Shown here piece after piece: positions 1 to 9,213 of a stretch of DNA of 64,000 nucleotides. The first letter of the stretch is position 1. The number at the start of each line of letters is the position of its first letter. Where the stretch lies: the NCBI RefSeq assembly GCF_016107285.1, contig NZ_RCVQ01000004.1:186001-250000 (forward strand), in the 5' to 3' direction. Under the pieces are notes generated by a model. That model did no database searches and was not told the origin of the DNA. It saw only the letters and a program-made list of their open reading frames with translations. The stretch comes from Roseomonas sp. KE0001 (GTDB lineage: Bacteria > Pseudomonadota > Alphaproteobacteria > Acetobacterales > Acetobacteraceae). Made by a program: the position numbers and the translations under genes.

Positions 1-683
1 ACGCCGACCTCGATGCGGCCGGACATGATCTCGGCCAGCATCGGCCCGGCGCCGCGGAAGGGCACATGGGTGAGGTTGATGCCGGCCTCGAGCTTCAGCA
101 GCTCACCCGTCATGTGCAGCGAGGTGCCGGCGCCCGAGGAGCCGATATTGAGCTTGCCGGGCTCCTTCTTGGCCAGTGCCACCAGCTCCGCCAGGGTCTT
201 CACCGGCAGGGCGGGGGTGACGAAGATGACGTTCGGCACCTTGATCACCAGCCCGACACTGGCGAGATCCTGCGGCTTGTAGCCCATTTCGCTGCCGTAG
301 AGCGCGTAGTTGATGGCGCCCGAGGAGACGGTCTGCATCAGGATGGTGTAGCCGTCCGGCTCGGCCTTGGCGACGGCGTCGGAGCCGATGTTGCCGCCCG
401 CCCCGGCGCGGTTCTCGATGGGGAAGGGCTGGCCCAGCCGTTCCTGCAGCCGGGGCGCGATGACGCGGGCGGCGATGTCGGTGGTGCCGGCGGGCGTGAA
501 GGGGACGATGAAGCGCACCGGCCGGGTGGGCCAGTTGGCGGCCGGGGCCGCGCTTCCAGGGGTCGCGCTTCCCGGGGTCGTGCTTCCCTGGGCCATGGCA
601 GGGCCCGCCGCGGGCAGCATGGACAGGGCGGCGGCGCCCAGGGAATGGCCCAGCAGGGTGCGGCGGGGCAGCGGCGTGGTCAT
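1..683 (-). CDS. Bug-family tripartite tricarboxylate transporter substrate-binding protein (C-terminus cut by window edge)
   Basis: Reading from the ATG at 683 on the minus strand gives an open frame to the left window edge (227 codons). The N-terminus has an RRTLLG element followed by a hydrophobic Ala-rich stretch, so export through Tat or Sec is likely. The mature part shows the Bug/TctC hallmarks: PVRFIVPFTPAG near the start, IENRAGAGGNIG, a PDGYT turn, and a later LNIGSSGAGTSLH segment. Such proteins capture carboxylates or other small organic anions in the periplasm. No membrane subunits are visible. Roughly the last third is outside the window. The substrate cannot be told from sequence. 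Confidence 0.88.
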   Translation of the reverse strand, partial: MTTPLPRRTLLGHSLGAAALSMLPAAGPAMAQGSTTPGSATPGSAAPAANWPTRPVRFIVPFTPAGTTDIAARVIAPRLQERLGQPFPIENRAGAGGNIGSDAVAKAEPDGYTILMQTVSSGAINYALYGSEMGYKPQDLASVGLVIKVPNVIFVTPALPVKTLAELVALAKKEPGKLNIGSSGAGTSLHMTGELLKLEAGINLTHVPFRGAGPMLAEIMSGRIEVG

Positions 684-910
684 GGCGGTCCTCTCCTGGC
701 TCGGCGGCGCGGAGACATGGCCCGCGCCTTGTCCGTCTGGCCTCGTTCCTGCCGCAGAAGGATGCGGCCCCGCAAGCGGGAAGTGCGCCAGCGGTGGCCA
801 CCGGCACAGAACCTCGCCGCATGGGTGATCTGCCGGGGGTGGAGGCTCGTCGCGCAGCAGAATTGCGCTATGATGACAAGCCAGGAAACATATGTGCGGG
901 AACCGGCGCG

Positions 911-2008
911 ATGAGCCCCTTCAACGATCCTTCCATCCGTTTCACCCGGACCACGCAGCCGCGGCCCAGGCCCGAGGATGCCTCGCTCAGCTTCGGCAAG
1001 GTCATGACCGACCACATGTTCCTGATGGATTATGAGGAGGGGAAGGGCTGGCACGATCCGCGCGTGGTGCCCTATGGCCCCTTCAGCCTGGATCCCGCCA
1101 CCTCGGTGCTGCACTACGGCCAGGCGGTGTTCGACGGGCTGAAGGCCTTCCGCGGCGAGGATGGCAGCATCCGCCTGTTCCGCGCCCAGCGCCACGCGGA
1201 GCGGCTCAACCGCTCCTGCCGCGCCCTCTGCATCCCGGAGATGGATCCGGCGCTGATCCGGGCCTCCTTCGAGGCCATCGTCGCCGCCGATCATGACTGG
1301 GTGCCGCGCGCCGCCGGAACCTCGCTCTACATCCGCCCGACCGTCATCGCCCGCGACGTGATGCTCGGCGTGCATCCGGCGCACAGCTACACCTACTTCG
1401 TCATCTGCTCGCCGGTCGGGGCTTACTACAAGGAAGGGGTGAAGCCGGTTCGCATCCTGGCCACCGACACCCATGTCCGCGCCGTGCAGGGCGGCCTCGG
1501 CGAGGCCAAGACGGCGGCCAACTACGCCGCCTCCCTCTCGGCGCAGCAGGAGGCGGAGAAGCTCGGCTTCACCCAGGTGCTGTGGCTGGACGGCGTGGAG
1601 CGCCGCTTCATCGACGAGGTCGGCACCATGAACATCATGATGCGGATCGGCGACGAGATCGTCACCCCGCCGCTGGCCGGCACCATCCTGGACGGCGTGA
1701 CCCGCAACTCCATCCTGACGCTGATGCGCGACTGGGGCCTCGGCGTCTCCGAGCGGCGCATCGACATCCAGGAGGTGATGCAGGCCGGGCGTGACGGCAC
1801 GCTGGCCGAGATGTGGGGCACCGGCACCGCGGCCGTGGTCTCCCCGGTGGGGCAGCTCCAGTACAAGGGCGAGACCATCACCATCGGTGGCGGCGAGACG
1901 GGCGCGCTGACGCGCAAGCTCTACGAGGCCATCATCGCCATCCAGTACGGCCGGGCGCCGGACCCGCATGGCTGGACCAGTGCGGTGCGGCTGCCCGTCG
2001 CGGCCTGA
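911..2008 (+). CDS. ilvE: Branched-chain-amino-acid aminotransferase
   Basis: Class IV PLP aminotransferase of 365 residues, catalysing the last transamination of Leu, Ile and Val synthesis. The PLP lysine is K200 in GLGEAKTAANYAAS, and a downstream DEVGTMN segment and the TILDGVTRNS motif are typical of the long group II enzymes (about 360 residues). The frame is open upstream to 794, but the ATG at 911 starts the conserved region at the usual length. It is monocistronic: a divergent binding-protein gene lies upstream, a convergent one downstream. Assignment to the family is firm. The preferred amino acid is inferred. Confidence 0.9.
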   Translation: MSPFNDPSIRFTRTTQPRPRPEDASLSFGKVMTDHMFLMDYEEGKGWHDPRVVPYGPFSLDPATSVLHYGQAVFDGLKAFRGEDGSIRLFRAQRHAERLNRSCRALCIPEMDPALIRASFEAIVAADHDWVPRAAGTSLYIRPTVIARDVMLGVHPAHSYTYFVICSPVGAYYKEGVKPVRILATDTHVRAVQGGLGEAKTAANYAASLSAQQEAEKLGFTQVLWLDGVERRFIDEVGTMNIMMRIGDEIVTPPLAGTILDGVTRNSILTLMRDWGLGVSERRIDIQEVMQAGRDGTLAEMWGTGTAAVVSPVGQLQYKGETITIGGGETGALTRKLYEAIIAIQYGRAPDPHGWTSAVRLPVAA

Positions 2009-2035
2009 CCGCCCGAGGCCTGACCATCCTGGCGC

Positions 2036-2059
2036 GGGGAGGGGGGCGGCCCCCTCCCC
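2036..2059. terminator. GC-rich inverted repeat between convergent genes
   Basis: A perfect 10-bp stem (GGGGAGGGGG and its complement) with a 4-base loop lies between the convergent ends of ilvE and the peptide-type binding protein gene. It has no T-tract on either strand, so a role as a bidirectional terminator or transcript-end stabiliser is only probable. Confidence 0.4.
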
Positions 2060-2067
2060 GGTGAGGC

Positions 2068-3660
2068 TCAGCGCGTGGTGAAGACCTCGGTCGCCTGGGT
2101 CTGCTCGTCGACGCGCGGCCGGTAGTCGAGGCCGCGCCGCAGCGCCCAGACGCTCTTCTGGGTGTGCAGCGGGATGATGGCGACATCCTCCATCGCCACC
2201 TTCATCGCCTCCTGGTGCAGCGCCTCGCGCTTCGCCTCGTCCAGGCTCTGCAGGCCCTGCAGCGTCAGCTCGTCGACGCGCGGGTTGGAGTAGCGGCCGT
2301 AGTTGGACAGGCCCGTCCCCGCCGTGCCGCGCGAGCCCAGGACGGCGCGGAGCGAGGTGGAGGGCTCGCCCAGGCTGTTGCTCCAGCCCAGCAGGTAGGC
2401 CGAGGCCTCGAAGCGGTTCAGCCGGCCGATCAGCGTCGCCAGCGGCTGCGCGTCCACATTGGTCTTCACGCCGATGCGCGTCCACATCTGCGCCACCACC
2501 TGCAGGATCTGCGCGTCGTTCACGTAGCGGTCGTTCGGGCCGCGCAGCGTGACGGTCAGGCCGTTCGGATAGCCGGCCTCGGCCAGCAGCGCCCTGGCCC
2601 GCTCGACATCATACTTCGGCACGGCGATGGCGGGGCTGTAGCCGAAGGCGCCGGGCGGCATGAACTGCCCGGCCGGCACCGCCGCCCCCTCCATCACGCG
2701 GCTGACGATGGCGGGGCGGTTGATGGCGATGGAGAGCGCCTCGCGCACGCGCCGGTCCTGCAGCGGGTTCCTGTCCAGCGTCTCGCCATTCGGGCCGGTC
2801 ACGTCGGGCGTGGCGCCGTCCCGGTAGACATCGAGGCCGAGGAAGATCAGCCGCAGGCTGGTGTTCTCGACCACCTTCACCCGCTCGTCCTTGCGCAGCC
2901 GCGTCAGGTCGTTGGTGGGCAGGTTGTCGATCATCTGCACATCGCCCGAGAGCAGCGCCGCCACGCGGGCCCCGGAATTGGTCAGGATGCGGTAGTCGAC
3001 CTTGGCCCATTCCGGCTTGTCGCCCCAGTAGGCGTCGTTGCGCGCCATCTCCACCCGGTCGTTCGGGCTGTAGGAGACGAAGCGGAAGGGGCCGGTGCCG
3101 ATCGCCGCGCGGCCGCTGTTGAACTCCGAGGAGGCGACCTCGCCGAGCGAGCGCGGGATGATGAAGATCTGCGTCAGGTCGTTCGGCAGCAGCGGATAGA
3201 CGCCGTTGGTGCGGAAGCGGATGGTGCGATCGTCGACCACCGTGATGTCGGTGATGGCGCGGGTATAGACGGCGAAGGAGCTCGGGCTCTGCACCGTGGG
3301 CGGCCGGCGGACGGAATAGGCCACGTCCTCGGCGGTGAGCGGCGCGCCGTTGTGGAAGGTGACGCCGGGGCGGAGCCTGAATTCCCAGGTGGTGTCGTCC
3401 ACCAGCTTCCAGGATTCCGCCAGGCCCGGGATGACGCGGGAATTGCCGTCGCGCCGGGTGAGCCCCTCGAACATATGGGAGGAGAGCTGGATGCTCGGCG
3501 TCAGCGTGTAATACTGCGGGTCGATGCTGGCCGGCGGCGCCGAGATGCCCATGGAGAGGGTCTGGCCCAGGGCGGACGTCAGCGCGGGGGTCAGAACGGG
3601 GGGGGCCGCGAGCAGGGCGGTGCCCAGCAACGCGGCCTTGAGGCTGGATGTGATACGCAT
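2068..3660 (-). CDS. ABC transporter substrate-binding protein, family 5 (peptide/nickel/opine type)
   Basis: A 530-residue periplasmic binding protein. From the ATG at 3660 it begins with a clean Sec signal (MRITSSLKAALLGTALL, then an Ala-rich h-region). The SBP_bac_5 fold is shown by LAESWKLVDDTTWEFRLRPG, then FHNGAPLTAEDVAYS, and the PLQDRRVREALSIAINR region. The frame extends to an ATG at 3702 that overlaps the stop of the upstream amidohydrolase gene (ATGA), so translational coupling is possible. I prefer 3660 because it gives the normal signal peptide and a GGAAG ribosome site precedes it. The adjacent M20 hydrolase suggests an N-acylated or peptidic substrate. No permease genes are nearby. 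Confidence 0.88.
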   Translation of the reverse strand: MRITSSLKAALLGTALLAAPPVLTPALTSALGQTLSMGISAPPASIDPQYYTLTPSIQLSSHMFEGLTRRDGNSRVIPGLAESWKLVDDTTWEFRLRPGVTFHNGAPLTAEDVAYSVRRPPTVQSPSSFAVYTRAITDITVVDDRTIRFRTNGVYPLLPNDLTQIFIIPRSLGEVASSEFNSGRAAIGTGPFRFVSYSPNDRVEMARNDAYWGDKPEWAKVDYRILTNSGARVAALLSGDVQMIDNLPTNDLTRLRKDERVKVVENTSLRLIFLGLDVYRDGATPDVTGPNGETLDRNPLQDRRVREALSIAINRPAIVSRVMEGAAVPAGQFMPPGAFGYSPAIAVPKYDVERARALLAEAGYPNGLTVTLRGPNDRYVNDAQILQVVAQMWTRIGVKTNVDAQPLATLIGRLNRFEASAYLLGWSNSLGEPSTSLRAVLGSRGTAGTGLSNYGRYSNPRVDELTLQGLQSLDEAKREALHQEAMKVAMEDVAIIPLHTQKSVWALRRGLDYRPRVDEQTQATEVFTTR

Positions 3661-3698
3661 GGCGGTCTTCCGCGTGGAGGAGGAGGGGATGGGGGAGG

Positions 3699-4904
3699 TC
3701 ATGCCGCCTCCCCCTCGGTCCAGCCAAGCTCCTGGCCGACCAGGCTGGCCCAGTAGGCCGCGCCGAGCGCCAGGATCTCGTCGTTGAAGTCGTAGAGCGG
3801 CGTATGGACGTTGTGGAAGCTGCCGTCCGGGTTCACGCCGTTGCCGATGCGCATGAAGACGCCGGGCTTCTCGCGCAGCATGAAGGCGAAGTCCTCGCCA
3901 CCGGTGCTGAGCGGGATCTCGCCCACCTTCTCCGCGCCCACCAGGGCGGCGGCGGCGGCCGTGGCCACCGGCACCTTCTCGGCCGCGTTGACGGTGGGCG
4001 GGCAGAGCGCCTCGTAGCTCAGCTCGGCGGTGCAGCCATGCGCCGCCGCCAGGGTCTCGGCCAGCTCCTGCAGCCGGCGCCGGATGACGGCCTGGGCGGC
4101 GGGCTCGAAATACCGCGCGGTGCCGCGCACCACGACCTTGGCCGGCATGACGTTGGGCGAGCCGAAGCTGCCGCCCTGGACATGGCCGACCGAGAGGGCC
4201 GCGCTCTCGATGGGGCGCAGGTTGCGCGGCAGGATGGTCTGCACGGCCAGCAGGAAGTGGCCGAGCACGACCGTGGCGTCGGTGGCGAGATGCGGCGCCG
4301 CGCCGCCATGGCCGCCGGTGCCGTGGAAGGTGACGCCCCAGAAATCGGCGCCGGCCAGCATCGGGCCGGGGCGCGTCGCGAACTGCCCGACCGGCAGGCC
4401 CGGCGTGTTGTGCATGCCCCAGACGCTGTCCACCGGGAAGCGCTCGAAGAGCCCGTCGCGGATCATGGCGGGGGCGCCGGTGCCGGCCTCCTCGGCGGGC
4501 TGGAAGATGAAATGGACGGTGCCGGCGAAGTCCGGATTGCCGGCCAGGTAGCGGGCGGCGCCAAGCAGCATGGTGGTGTGGCCGTCATGGCCGCAGGCGT
4601 GCATCTTGCCCGGCACGGTGGAGGCATGGGCGAAGTCGTTCTCCTCCTGGATGAAGAGCGCATCCATGTCGGCGCGCAGCCCGATGGCCCGCTGGCCGGG
4701 CCGCCGCCCCTTCAGCGTACCGACGACGCCGGTGCCGCCGATGCCCTCGGCGACCTCCAACCCCCATTCCCGCAGCTTGCCGGCCACCAGCCCGGCGGTG
4801 CGCACCTCCTCGAAGCGGGTCTCGGGATGGCGGTGGATGTCCCGCCGGATCTCGACCAGCTCGGGCTCATAGGCCCTGATCGCCTCAAGGATGTCCTGCC
4901 GCAT
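3699..4904 (-). CDS. M20D-family amidohydrolase (hippurate hydrolase/aminoacylase type)
   Basis: A 401-residue zinc-dependent amidohydrolase that would cleave N-acyl amino acids or related amides. Metal-ligand motifs are visible: HACGHDGHTTML near residue 100, FQPAEEAGTG near 135, and a C-terminal STGGEDFAFM. The start at 4904 has an AGGAC ribosome site and begins at the family's usual RRDIHRHPE region. An in-frame ATG at 4979 would add a non-conserved extension. The gene directly precedes, and may overlap, the family-5 binding protein gene, so the two probably serve uptake and hydrolysis of the same compound. Confidence 0.88.
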   Translation of the reverse strand: MRQDILEAIRAYEPELVEIRRDIHRHPETRFEEVRTAGLVAGKLREWGLEVAEGIGGTGVVGTLKGRRPGQRAIGLRADMDALFIQEENDFAHASTVPGKMHACGHDGHTTMLLGAARYLAGNPDFAGTVHFIFQPAEEAGTGAPAMIRDGLFERFPVDSVWGMHNTPGLPVGQFATRPGPMLAGADFWGVTFHGTGGHGGAAPHLATDATVVLGHFLLAVQTILPRNLRPIESAALSVGHVQGGSFGSPNVMPAKVVVRGTARYFEPAAQAVIRRRLQELAETLAAAHGCTAELSYEALCPPTVNAAEKVPVATAAAAALVGAEKVGEIPLSTGGEDFAFMLREKPGVFMRIGNGVNPDGSFHNVHTPLYDFNDEILALGAAYWASLVGQELGWTEGEAA

Positions 4905-5012
4905 GCTGTCGTCCTTTGTCTGCTGCGCGATGCGGGGCAAACTGAGGCGCCCCCGGCCGGGGGTCAACGGGCGTGACATGTTAACGGCTTATGCGATAGA
5001 TATATTTCCATC

Positions 5013-5537
5013 ATGATGGACACGCCCGCCGCCATGCCCGAGATCCGCGATGCCACCGAGGCCGACCTGCCGGCCATCCTCGCCATCCTGAACCAGGCGA
5101 TCCGCGAGACCACCGCGATCTGGCACACCGCCGAGGCGACGCTGGAGGCCCGTCGCGCCTGGCTGCACGAGCGCCAGGGCCGGGGCCTCCCGGTGCTGGT
5201 GGCGGTCTCCGGGGGGGAGGTGCTGGGTTTCGCCAGCTTCGGCGACTTCCGCCCCTTCGCCGGCTATGCCCTGACGGCCGAGCATTCGCTCTACGTGGCG
5301 CCGGCGGCGCAGGGGCGCGGCCTCGGCAAGGCCCTCCTGGCGGCGCTGCTGGTCCGGGCCGAGGCGCTCGGGCTCCATGTCCTGGTGGCGGCGATCGAGG
5401 CGGCCAACGCCCCCTCCATCGCCCTGCACCGGGCCATGGGCTTCGAGGAGGCGGGGGTGCTGCGACAGGTCGGCCGCAAGTTCGATCGCTGGCTCGACCT
5501 GCTCTTCATGCAGAGGATCCTGCCCGGCGGCGGCTGA
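5013..5537 (+). CDS. GNAT N-acetyltransferase, phosphinothricin-acetyltransferase-like
   Basis: A 174-residue single-domain GNAT enzyme. The acetyl-CoA site motif is APAAQGRGLGKALL (about residues 95-108), followed by NAPSIALHRAMGFEEAG, and the end is LRQVGRKFDRWLDLLFMQR, which is typical of the Pat/YncA group. These enzymes acetylate amino groups of amino-acid analogues such as phosphinothricin or methionine sulfone. It starts at ATG-ATG (5013 or 5016). A second, similar gene lies at 32874-33419, so the genome keeps at least two diverged members. The physiological substrate is unknown. Confidence 0.87.
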   Translation: MMDTPAAMPEIRDATEADLPAILAILNQAIRETTAIWHTAEATLEARRAWLHERQGRGLPVLVAVSGGEVLGFASFGDFRPFAGYALTAEHSLYVAPAAQGRGLGKALLAALLVRAEALGLHVLVAAIEAANAPSIALHRAMGFEEAGVLRQVGRKFDRWLDLLFMQRILPGGG

Positions 5538-5696
5538 GGCGTGGCCGGGCCCGCGGCGGCTGGCCGGCAGGCGGCGCGCGCATCCCTCCTGCCAGCCCTT
5601 GGCGGGCCTTTTCTCGTTGACGGGGCGGGGGCGCCGCCGCATGGTCCCCCGCCCGATTTCGGGCCCGATTTTCAACCCCCCGATTTCAACCCTGGG

Positions 5697-7664
5697 ATGA
5701 CCCTTCCGATGCCTGCGATCACGCTGCCCGACCAGTCCGTCCGCCAGTTCGACGGGGCTGTGACCGGCACGACCGTGGCCGCCGCCATCGGCCCCGGCCT
5801 CGCCAAGGCGGCGCTGGCCATGCGGGTGGACGGCCAGCTGCGCGACCTCTCGGCGCGCATCGACCAGGATGCCGAGATCCGCTTCATCACCCGCCGCGAC
5901 CCCGAGGCGCTGGAGATGATCCGGCATGACGCCGCGCATGTGCTGGCCGAGGCGGTGCAGGAGCTGTTCCCCGGCACCCAGGTGACCATCGGCCCGGCGA
6001 TCGAGAACGGCTTCTACTACGACTTCGCGCGCAACGAGCCCTTCACCCCGGAGGACTTCCCGGCGATCGAGGCGAAGATGCGCGAGATCATCGCGCGCAA
6101 CGCGAGCTTCGAGCGAGAGGAATGGCCGCGCGCCGAGGCCATCGCGTTCTTCGAGAAGCGGGGCGAGCGGTACAAGGCCGAGCTGATCCGCGACCTGCCG
6201 GAGAGCGAGGTGATCTCGATCTACCGCCAGGGCGAATGGCTGGACCTGTGCCGCGGCCCGCACATGCGGAGCACGGGCGACATCGGCTCCGCCTTCAAGC
6301 TGATGAAGGTGGCCGGCGCCTATTGGCGGGGCGATCATCGCAACGCCATGCTCTCCCGCATCTACGCGACCGCCTGGCGCGACCAGAAGGAGCTCGACGC
6401 CCATCTCCACCAGCTGGAGGAGGCCGAGAAGCGCGACCACCGCAAGATCGGCAAGGAGATGGGGCTGTTCCACCTCCAGGAGGAGGCGGCGGGCAGCATC
6501 TTCTGGCACCCCAAGGGCTGGCGCCTCTACACCACGGTGCAGGACTACATGCGCCGGCGGCTGGATGCCGAGCGCTACCAGGAGGTGCGGACCCCGCAGC
6601 TCGTGGACCGCAAGCTGTGGGAGGCCTCGGGGCATTGGGAGAAGTATCGGGAGAACATGTTCCTGGCGACGGTGGATGACGAGTCCGAGAAGGACCGCAT
6701 CCTGGCGCTGAAGCCGATGAACTGCCCCTGCCATGTGCAGATCTTCAACCATGGCCTGCGCTCCTATCGCGAGCTGCCGATGCGCATGGCCGAATTCGGC
6801 GCCTGCCACCGCTACGAGCCCTCGGGCGCGCTGCACGGCATCATGCGGGTCCGTTCCTTCACCCAGGACGACGCGCATATCTTCTGCACCGAGGCGCAGA
6901 TCGCCCAGGAGACGGTTGAATTCGTCAGCCTGCTTTCGCGCGTCTATCGCGATTTCGGCTTCGAGAGCTTCCGGGTGAAATTCTCCGACCGGCCGGAGAA
7001 GCGCTCCGGCACGGACGAGGTCTGGGACCATGCCGAGGGCGCGCTGCACGAGGCCTGCCGCATCGCCGGCGTCGAGTACGAGATGAACCCGGGCGAGGGC
7101 GCCTTCTATGGCCCCAAGCTGGAATTCGTGCTGCGCGACGCCATCGGCCGTGACTGGCAGTGCGGCACCCTGCAGGTGGATTTCGTACTGCCCGAGCGGC
7201 TGGACGCCGTCTATGTCGGCGAGGATGGCAACCGGCACCGGCCCGTGATGCTGCACCGCGCCATCCTCGGCTCCTTCGAGCGTTTCCTCGGCATCCTGAT
7301 CGAGGAGCATGCCGGGCGCTTCCCGCTCTGGCTGGCGCCGGCGCAGGTGGCGGTGGCGACCATCGTGGACGAGGCGGCCCCCTATGCCCGCGAGGTGGCG
7401 GCCGCCTTCCGCAAGGCCGGGCTGGCGGTGGAACTGGACGTGCGGAACGAGAAGATCAACCGCAAGGTCGTCGACCATATCGAGCAGCGCATTCCGGTGC
7501 TCGCCGTGATCGGCCGGCGCGAGGCGGAGGAGGGGCGGGTGGTGCTGCGCCGCCTGCCGGGCCGTGAGCAGGTGGCCATGAGCCTGGCCGAGGCGGTCGA
7601 GACCCTTGCATCGGAGGCGCTGGCGCCCGATCTAAGGGCGCCGACAGAGGTTGCGGTTGCGTGA
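5697..7664 (+). CDS. thrS: Threonine--tRNA ligase
   Basis: Class II aminoacyl-tRNA synthetase of about 655 residues charging tRNA-Thr. Domains in order: TGS ([11 protein letters not shown] onward), the editing domain ([18 protein letters not shown]), and the catalytic core with [14 protein letters not shown] (zinc ligand Cys/His), then the anticodon-binding domain ending [11 protein letters not shown]. The frame is open upstream to 5541, but homology begins at the ATG of 5697 or 5709. The gene is followed closely by infC, the classic thrS-infC neighbourhood. The 159-bp leader contains pyrimidine-rich short repeats but no structure I can name. Confidence 0.95.
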   Translation: MTLPMPAITLPDQSVRQFDGAVTGTTVAAAIGPGLAKAALAMRVDGQLRDLSARIDQDAEIRFITRRDPEALEMIRHDAAHVLAEAVQELFPGTQVTIGPAIENGFYYDFARNEPFTPEDFPAIEAKMREIIARNASFEREEWPRAEAIAFFEKRGERYKAELIRDLPESEVISIYRQGEWLDLCRGPHMRSTGDIGSAFKLMKVAGAYWRGDHRNAMLSRIYATAWRDQKELDAHLHQLEEAEKRDHRKIGKEMGLFHLQEEAAGSIFWHPKGWRLYTTVQDYMRRRLDAERYQEVRTPQLVDRKLWEASGHWEKYRENMFLATVDDESEKDRILALKPMNCPCHVQIFNHGLRSYRELPMRMAEFGACHRYEPSGALHGIMRVRSFTQDDAHIFCTEAQIAQETVEFVSLLSRVYRDFGFESFRVKFSDRPEKRSGTDEVWDHAEGALHEACRIAGVEYEMNPGEGAFYGPKLEFVLRDAIGRDWQCGTLQVDFVLPERLDAVYVGEDGNRHRPVMLHRAILGSFERFLGILIEEHAGRFPLWLAPAQVAVATIVDEAAPYAREVAAAFRKAGLAVELDVRNEKINRKVVDHIEQRIPVLAVIGRREAEEGRVVLRRLPGREQVAMSLAEAVETLASEALAPDLRAPTEVAVA

Positions 7665-7717
7665 CCACTGCACCATAAGACACTCCGCTTCGTCCCCCAC
7701 AGCAACAGGAGCCGACT

Positions 7718-8257
7718 CTGGCCCGAGGCCCAATCCCGAACCAGCTGCCAACCCGCGACGGTCCGCGGGTCAATGAGGATATCCGCGTCCCGCAGGTTCG
7801 CCTGATCGACCAGGATGGCGAGATGCTCGGCGTCATGAGCGCGCGCGAGGCCCTGCTCCGCGCCTATGACGCGGGCATGGATCTGCTGGAGATCAGCCCG
7901 AATGCCGTCCCCCCGGTGTGCAAGATCACCGACTACGGCAAGTTCAAGTACGAGCAGCAGAAGAAGGCCAACGAGGCCCGCAAGAAGCAGAAGATCGTCG
8001 AGATCAAGGAAATCAAGGTTCGCCCGAACATTGATGACCACGACTACGACGTGAAGATGCGCGCGGCGAAGGGCTTCCTCGAGGAAGGCGACAAGGTGAA
8101 GGTCACCCTGCGCTTCCGTGGCCGTGAGATGGCGCACCAGGATCTCGGCGTGAAGGTTCTCGAGCGCATCCGCACCGAACTGGTCGAGCTGGCCAAGGTC
8201 GAGCAGATGCCGCGTCTGGAGAACCGCCAGATGATCATGGTACTGGCGCCCAAATAA
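7718..8257 (+). CDS. infC: Translation initiation factor IF-3, non-canonical CTG start
   Basis: IF-3 binds the 30S subunit and monitors start-codon fidelity. The C-terminal part from 7823 ([28 protein letters not shown]) is unmistakable, but a start at the ATG of 7823 would cut the N-domain. The frame continues upstream with [20 protein letters not shown], the normal IF-3 N-terminus, back to an in-frame TAA at 7676. Between that stop and the conserved region there is no ATG, GTG or TTG. A CTG at 7718 lies 6 bases after CAGGAG. That gives 179 residues, the usual size. Rare start codons on infC are known from E. coli (AUU) and underlie autoregulation. Confidence 0.93.
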   Translation: MARGPIPNQLPTRDGPRVNEDIRVPQVRLIDQDGEMLGVMSAREALLRAYDAGMDLLEISPNAVPPVCKITDYGKFKYEQQKKANEARKKQKIVEIKEIKVRPNIDDHDYDVKMRAAKGFLEEGDKVKVTLRFRGREMAHQDLGVKVLERIRTELVELAKVEQMPRLENRQMIMVLAPK

Positions 8258-8295
8258 TCCGCCGGCGGCCGGGCCCTGCCCGCCAGACCGGATGA

Positions 8296-8328
8296 AAAGG
8301 CCGGGGCGTGTCGCGCTCCGGCCTTTTT
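8296..8328 (+). terminator. Intrinsic terminator of infC
   Basis: A 10-bp stem (GGCCGGGGCG pairing with CGCTCCGGCC, one G-U pair) is followed by TTTTT. It begins about 40 bases past the infC stop. The operon therefore ends here: no rpmI/rplT follow as they do in enterics. Confidence 0.9.
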
Positions 8329-8356
8329 CGTGGGATCCCCGGGGCCGCCGCCCCCC

Positions 8357-9079
8357 CTAGCGCCCCGGAAATCGCAGATCGAGGCCGCGCGCCCGCCATC
8401 CCGCCTCGATCACCGCCTTGTCGATCAGCCCGGCGGGATCGGCCTTGCGCGGCGAGAAGGCCAGCGAGGGCGCCCGCTCGCGGCGCCAGATGCCGAGCAG
8501 CCGGCGCAGCTCCGTCAGCGGCTCGGGATGGTCGTCCACGCGCAGGTCAAGGTCCGGGAAGTCCTCGGTGGTGATCAGCTTCATCGCCGCCGACTGCCGC
8601 CCCCGCCGGTCGCCTCCTGCCGCCTGCCCGGCATCGAGCGCCAGCATCAGCCGTTCAGGCAGCTGCAGGCCGGTGCCGGAGCGGAAGGTCGCCGCCGTTT
8701 CGCCCACCACCGCCGGATTGGCCAGCATGTTGCCGGCCACGCTGAAGCCCTGCCCCTGCTGGCTGCCCGCCCATTCGACGCAGCTCTGGCCGGTCCAGGC
8801 GGCGGCGCGGCCATGCCGGTCCACGGCGTGGATCTGCCGCAGCGCCTTTCCGTCATCGCCCACCAGCGCGCCCTCGATGGCGGCCGAGGGCGTCAGGCCA
8901 CGCGCCAGCCCGTCCAGCACGGCGGGCGCCAGGTAGCGGTTGGTGAAGGACTGGGTGGAGACGGCGCCCACCCCGGCCCGCACATGCGGGCAGGAGGCGC
9001 CGACGGCGAAGGCGCAGGTGGTGACGGCCACCGCGAAGGCGCCGCTCTCGGCGTCATGCGCCACGATCGACCAGGTCAT
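8357..9079 (-). CDS. DUF1028 domain protein (putative Ntn-like hydrolase)
   Basis: A 240-residue protein of the DUF1028 family. From the ATG at 9079 it begins MTWSIVAHDAESGAFAVAV, the canonical family start, and keeps VGASCPHVRAGVGAVSTQ and the QGQGFSVAGNML segment. The family resembles N-terminal-nucleophile amidohydrolases, although here the residue after Met is Thr and processing is unproven. The C-terminal part carries a peptidoglycan-binding-like extension in many members; only about 60 residues follow the core here. The frame extends upstream to 9205, but that part is not conserved. Divergent from guaA. Function unknown. Confidence 0.85.
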   Translation of the reverse strand: MTWSIVAHDAESGAFAVAVTTCAFAVGASCPHVRAGVGAVSTQSFTNRYLAPAVLDGLARGLTPSAAIEGALVGDDGKALRQIHAVDRHGRAAAWTGQSCVEWAGSQQGQGFSVAGNMLANPAVVGETAATFRSGTGLQLPERLMLALDAGQAAGGDRRGRQSAAMKLITTEDFPDLDLRVDDHPEPLTELRRLLGIWRRERAPSLAFSPRKADPAGLIDKAVIEAGWRARGLDLRFPGR

Positions 9080-9213
9080 TGCCGCGTTGTCCTCGGTATC
9101 TTGCTGCGCTCCACGGTGGCGCTGACGGTCCGGCGGATCAAGGGGAAGCCGGAGCCGGCGGGGGCGGCGCGAAAGTCTTGCCTTGACAGCGGCGTTGTGG
9201 TGCAAGCTGGCCC

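Noticed and set aside
4950-4975. CCCCCGGCCGGGGG palindrome upstream of the M20 hydrolase gene
   Set aside because: Common by chance in such GC-rich DNA, with no neighbouring promoter boxes that would make it a convincing operator.
5541-5696. Possible T-box or attenuator in the thrS leader
   Set aside because: No T-box bulge sequence, no antiterminator pairing and no T-tract terminator could be recognised; only short CCCGATTT-type repeats.
4989-7478. An 829-codon open frame opposite thrS and the GNAT gene
   Set aside because: It is a shadow of high-GC codon bias on the opposite strand. thrS and the acetyltransferase have clear family motifs in the forward frames and the reverse product has none.
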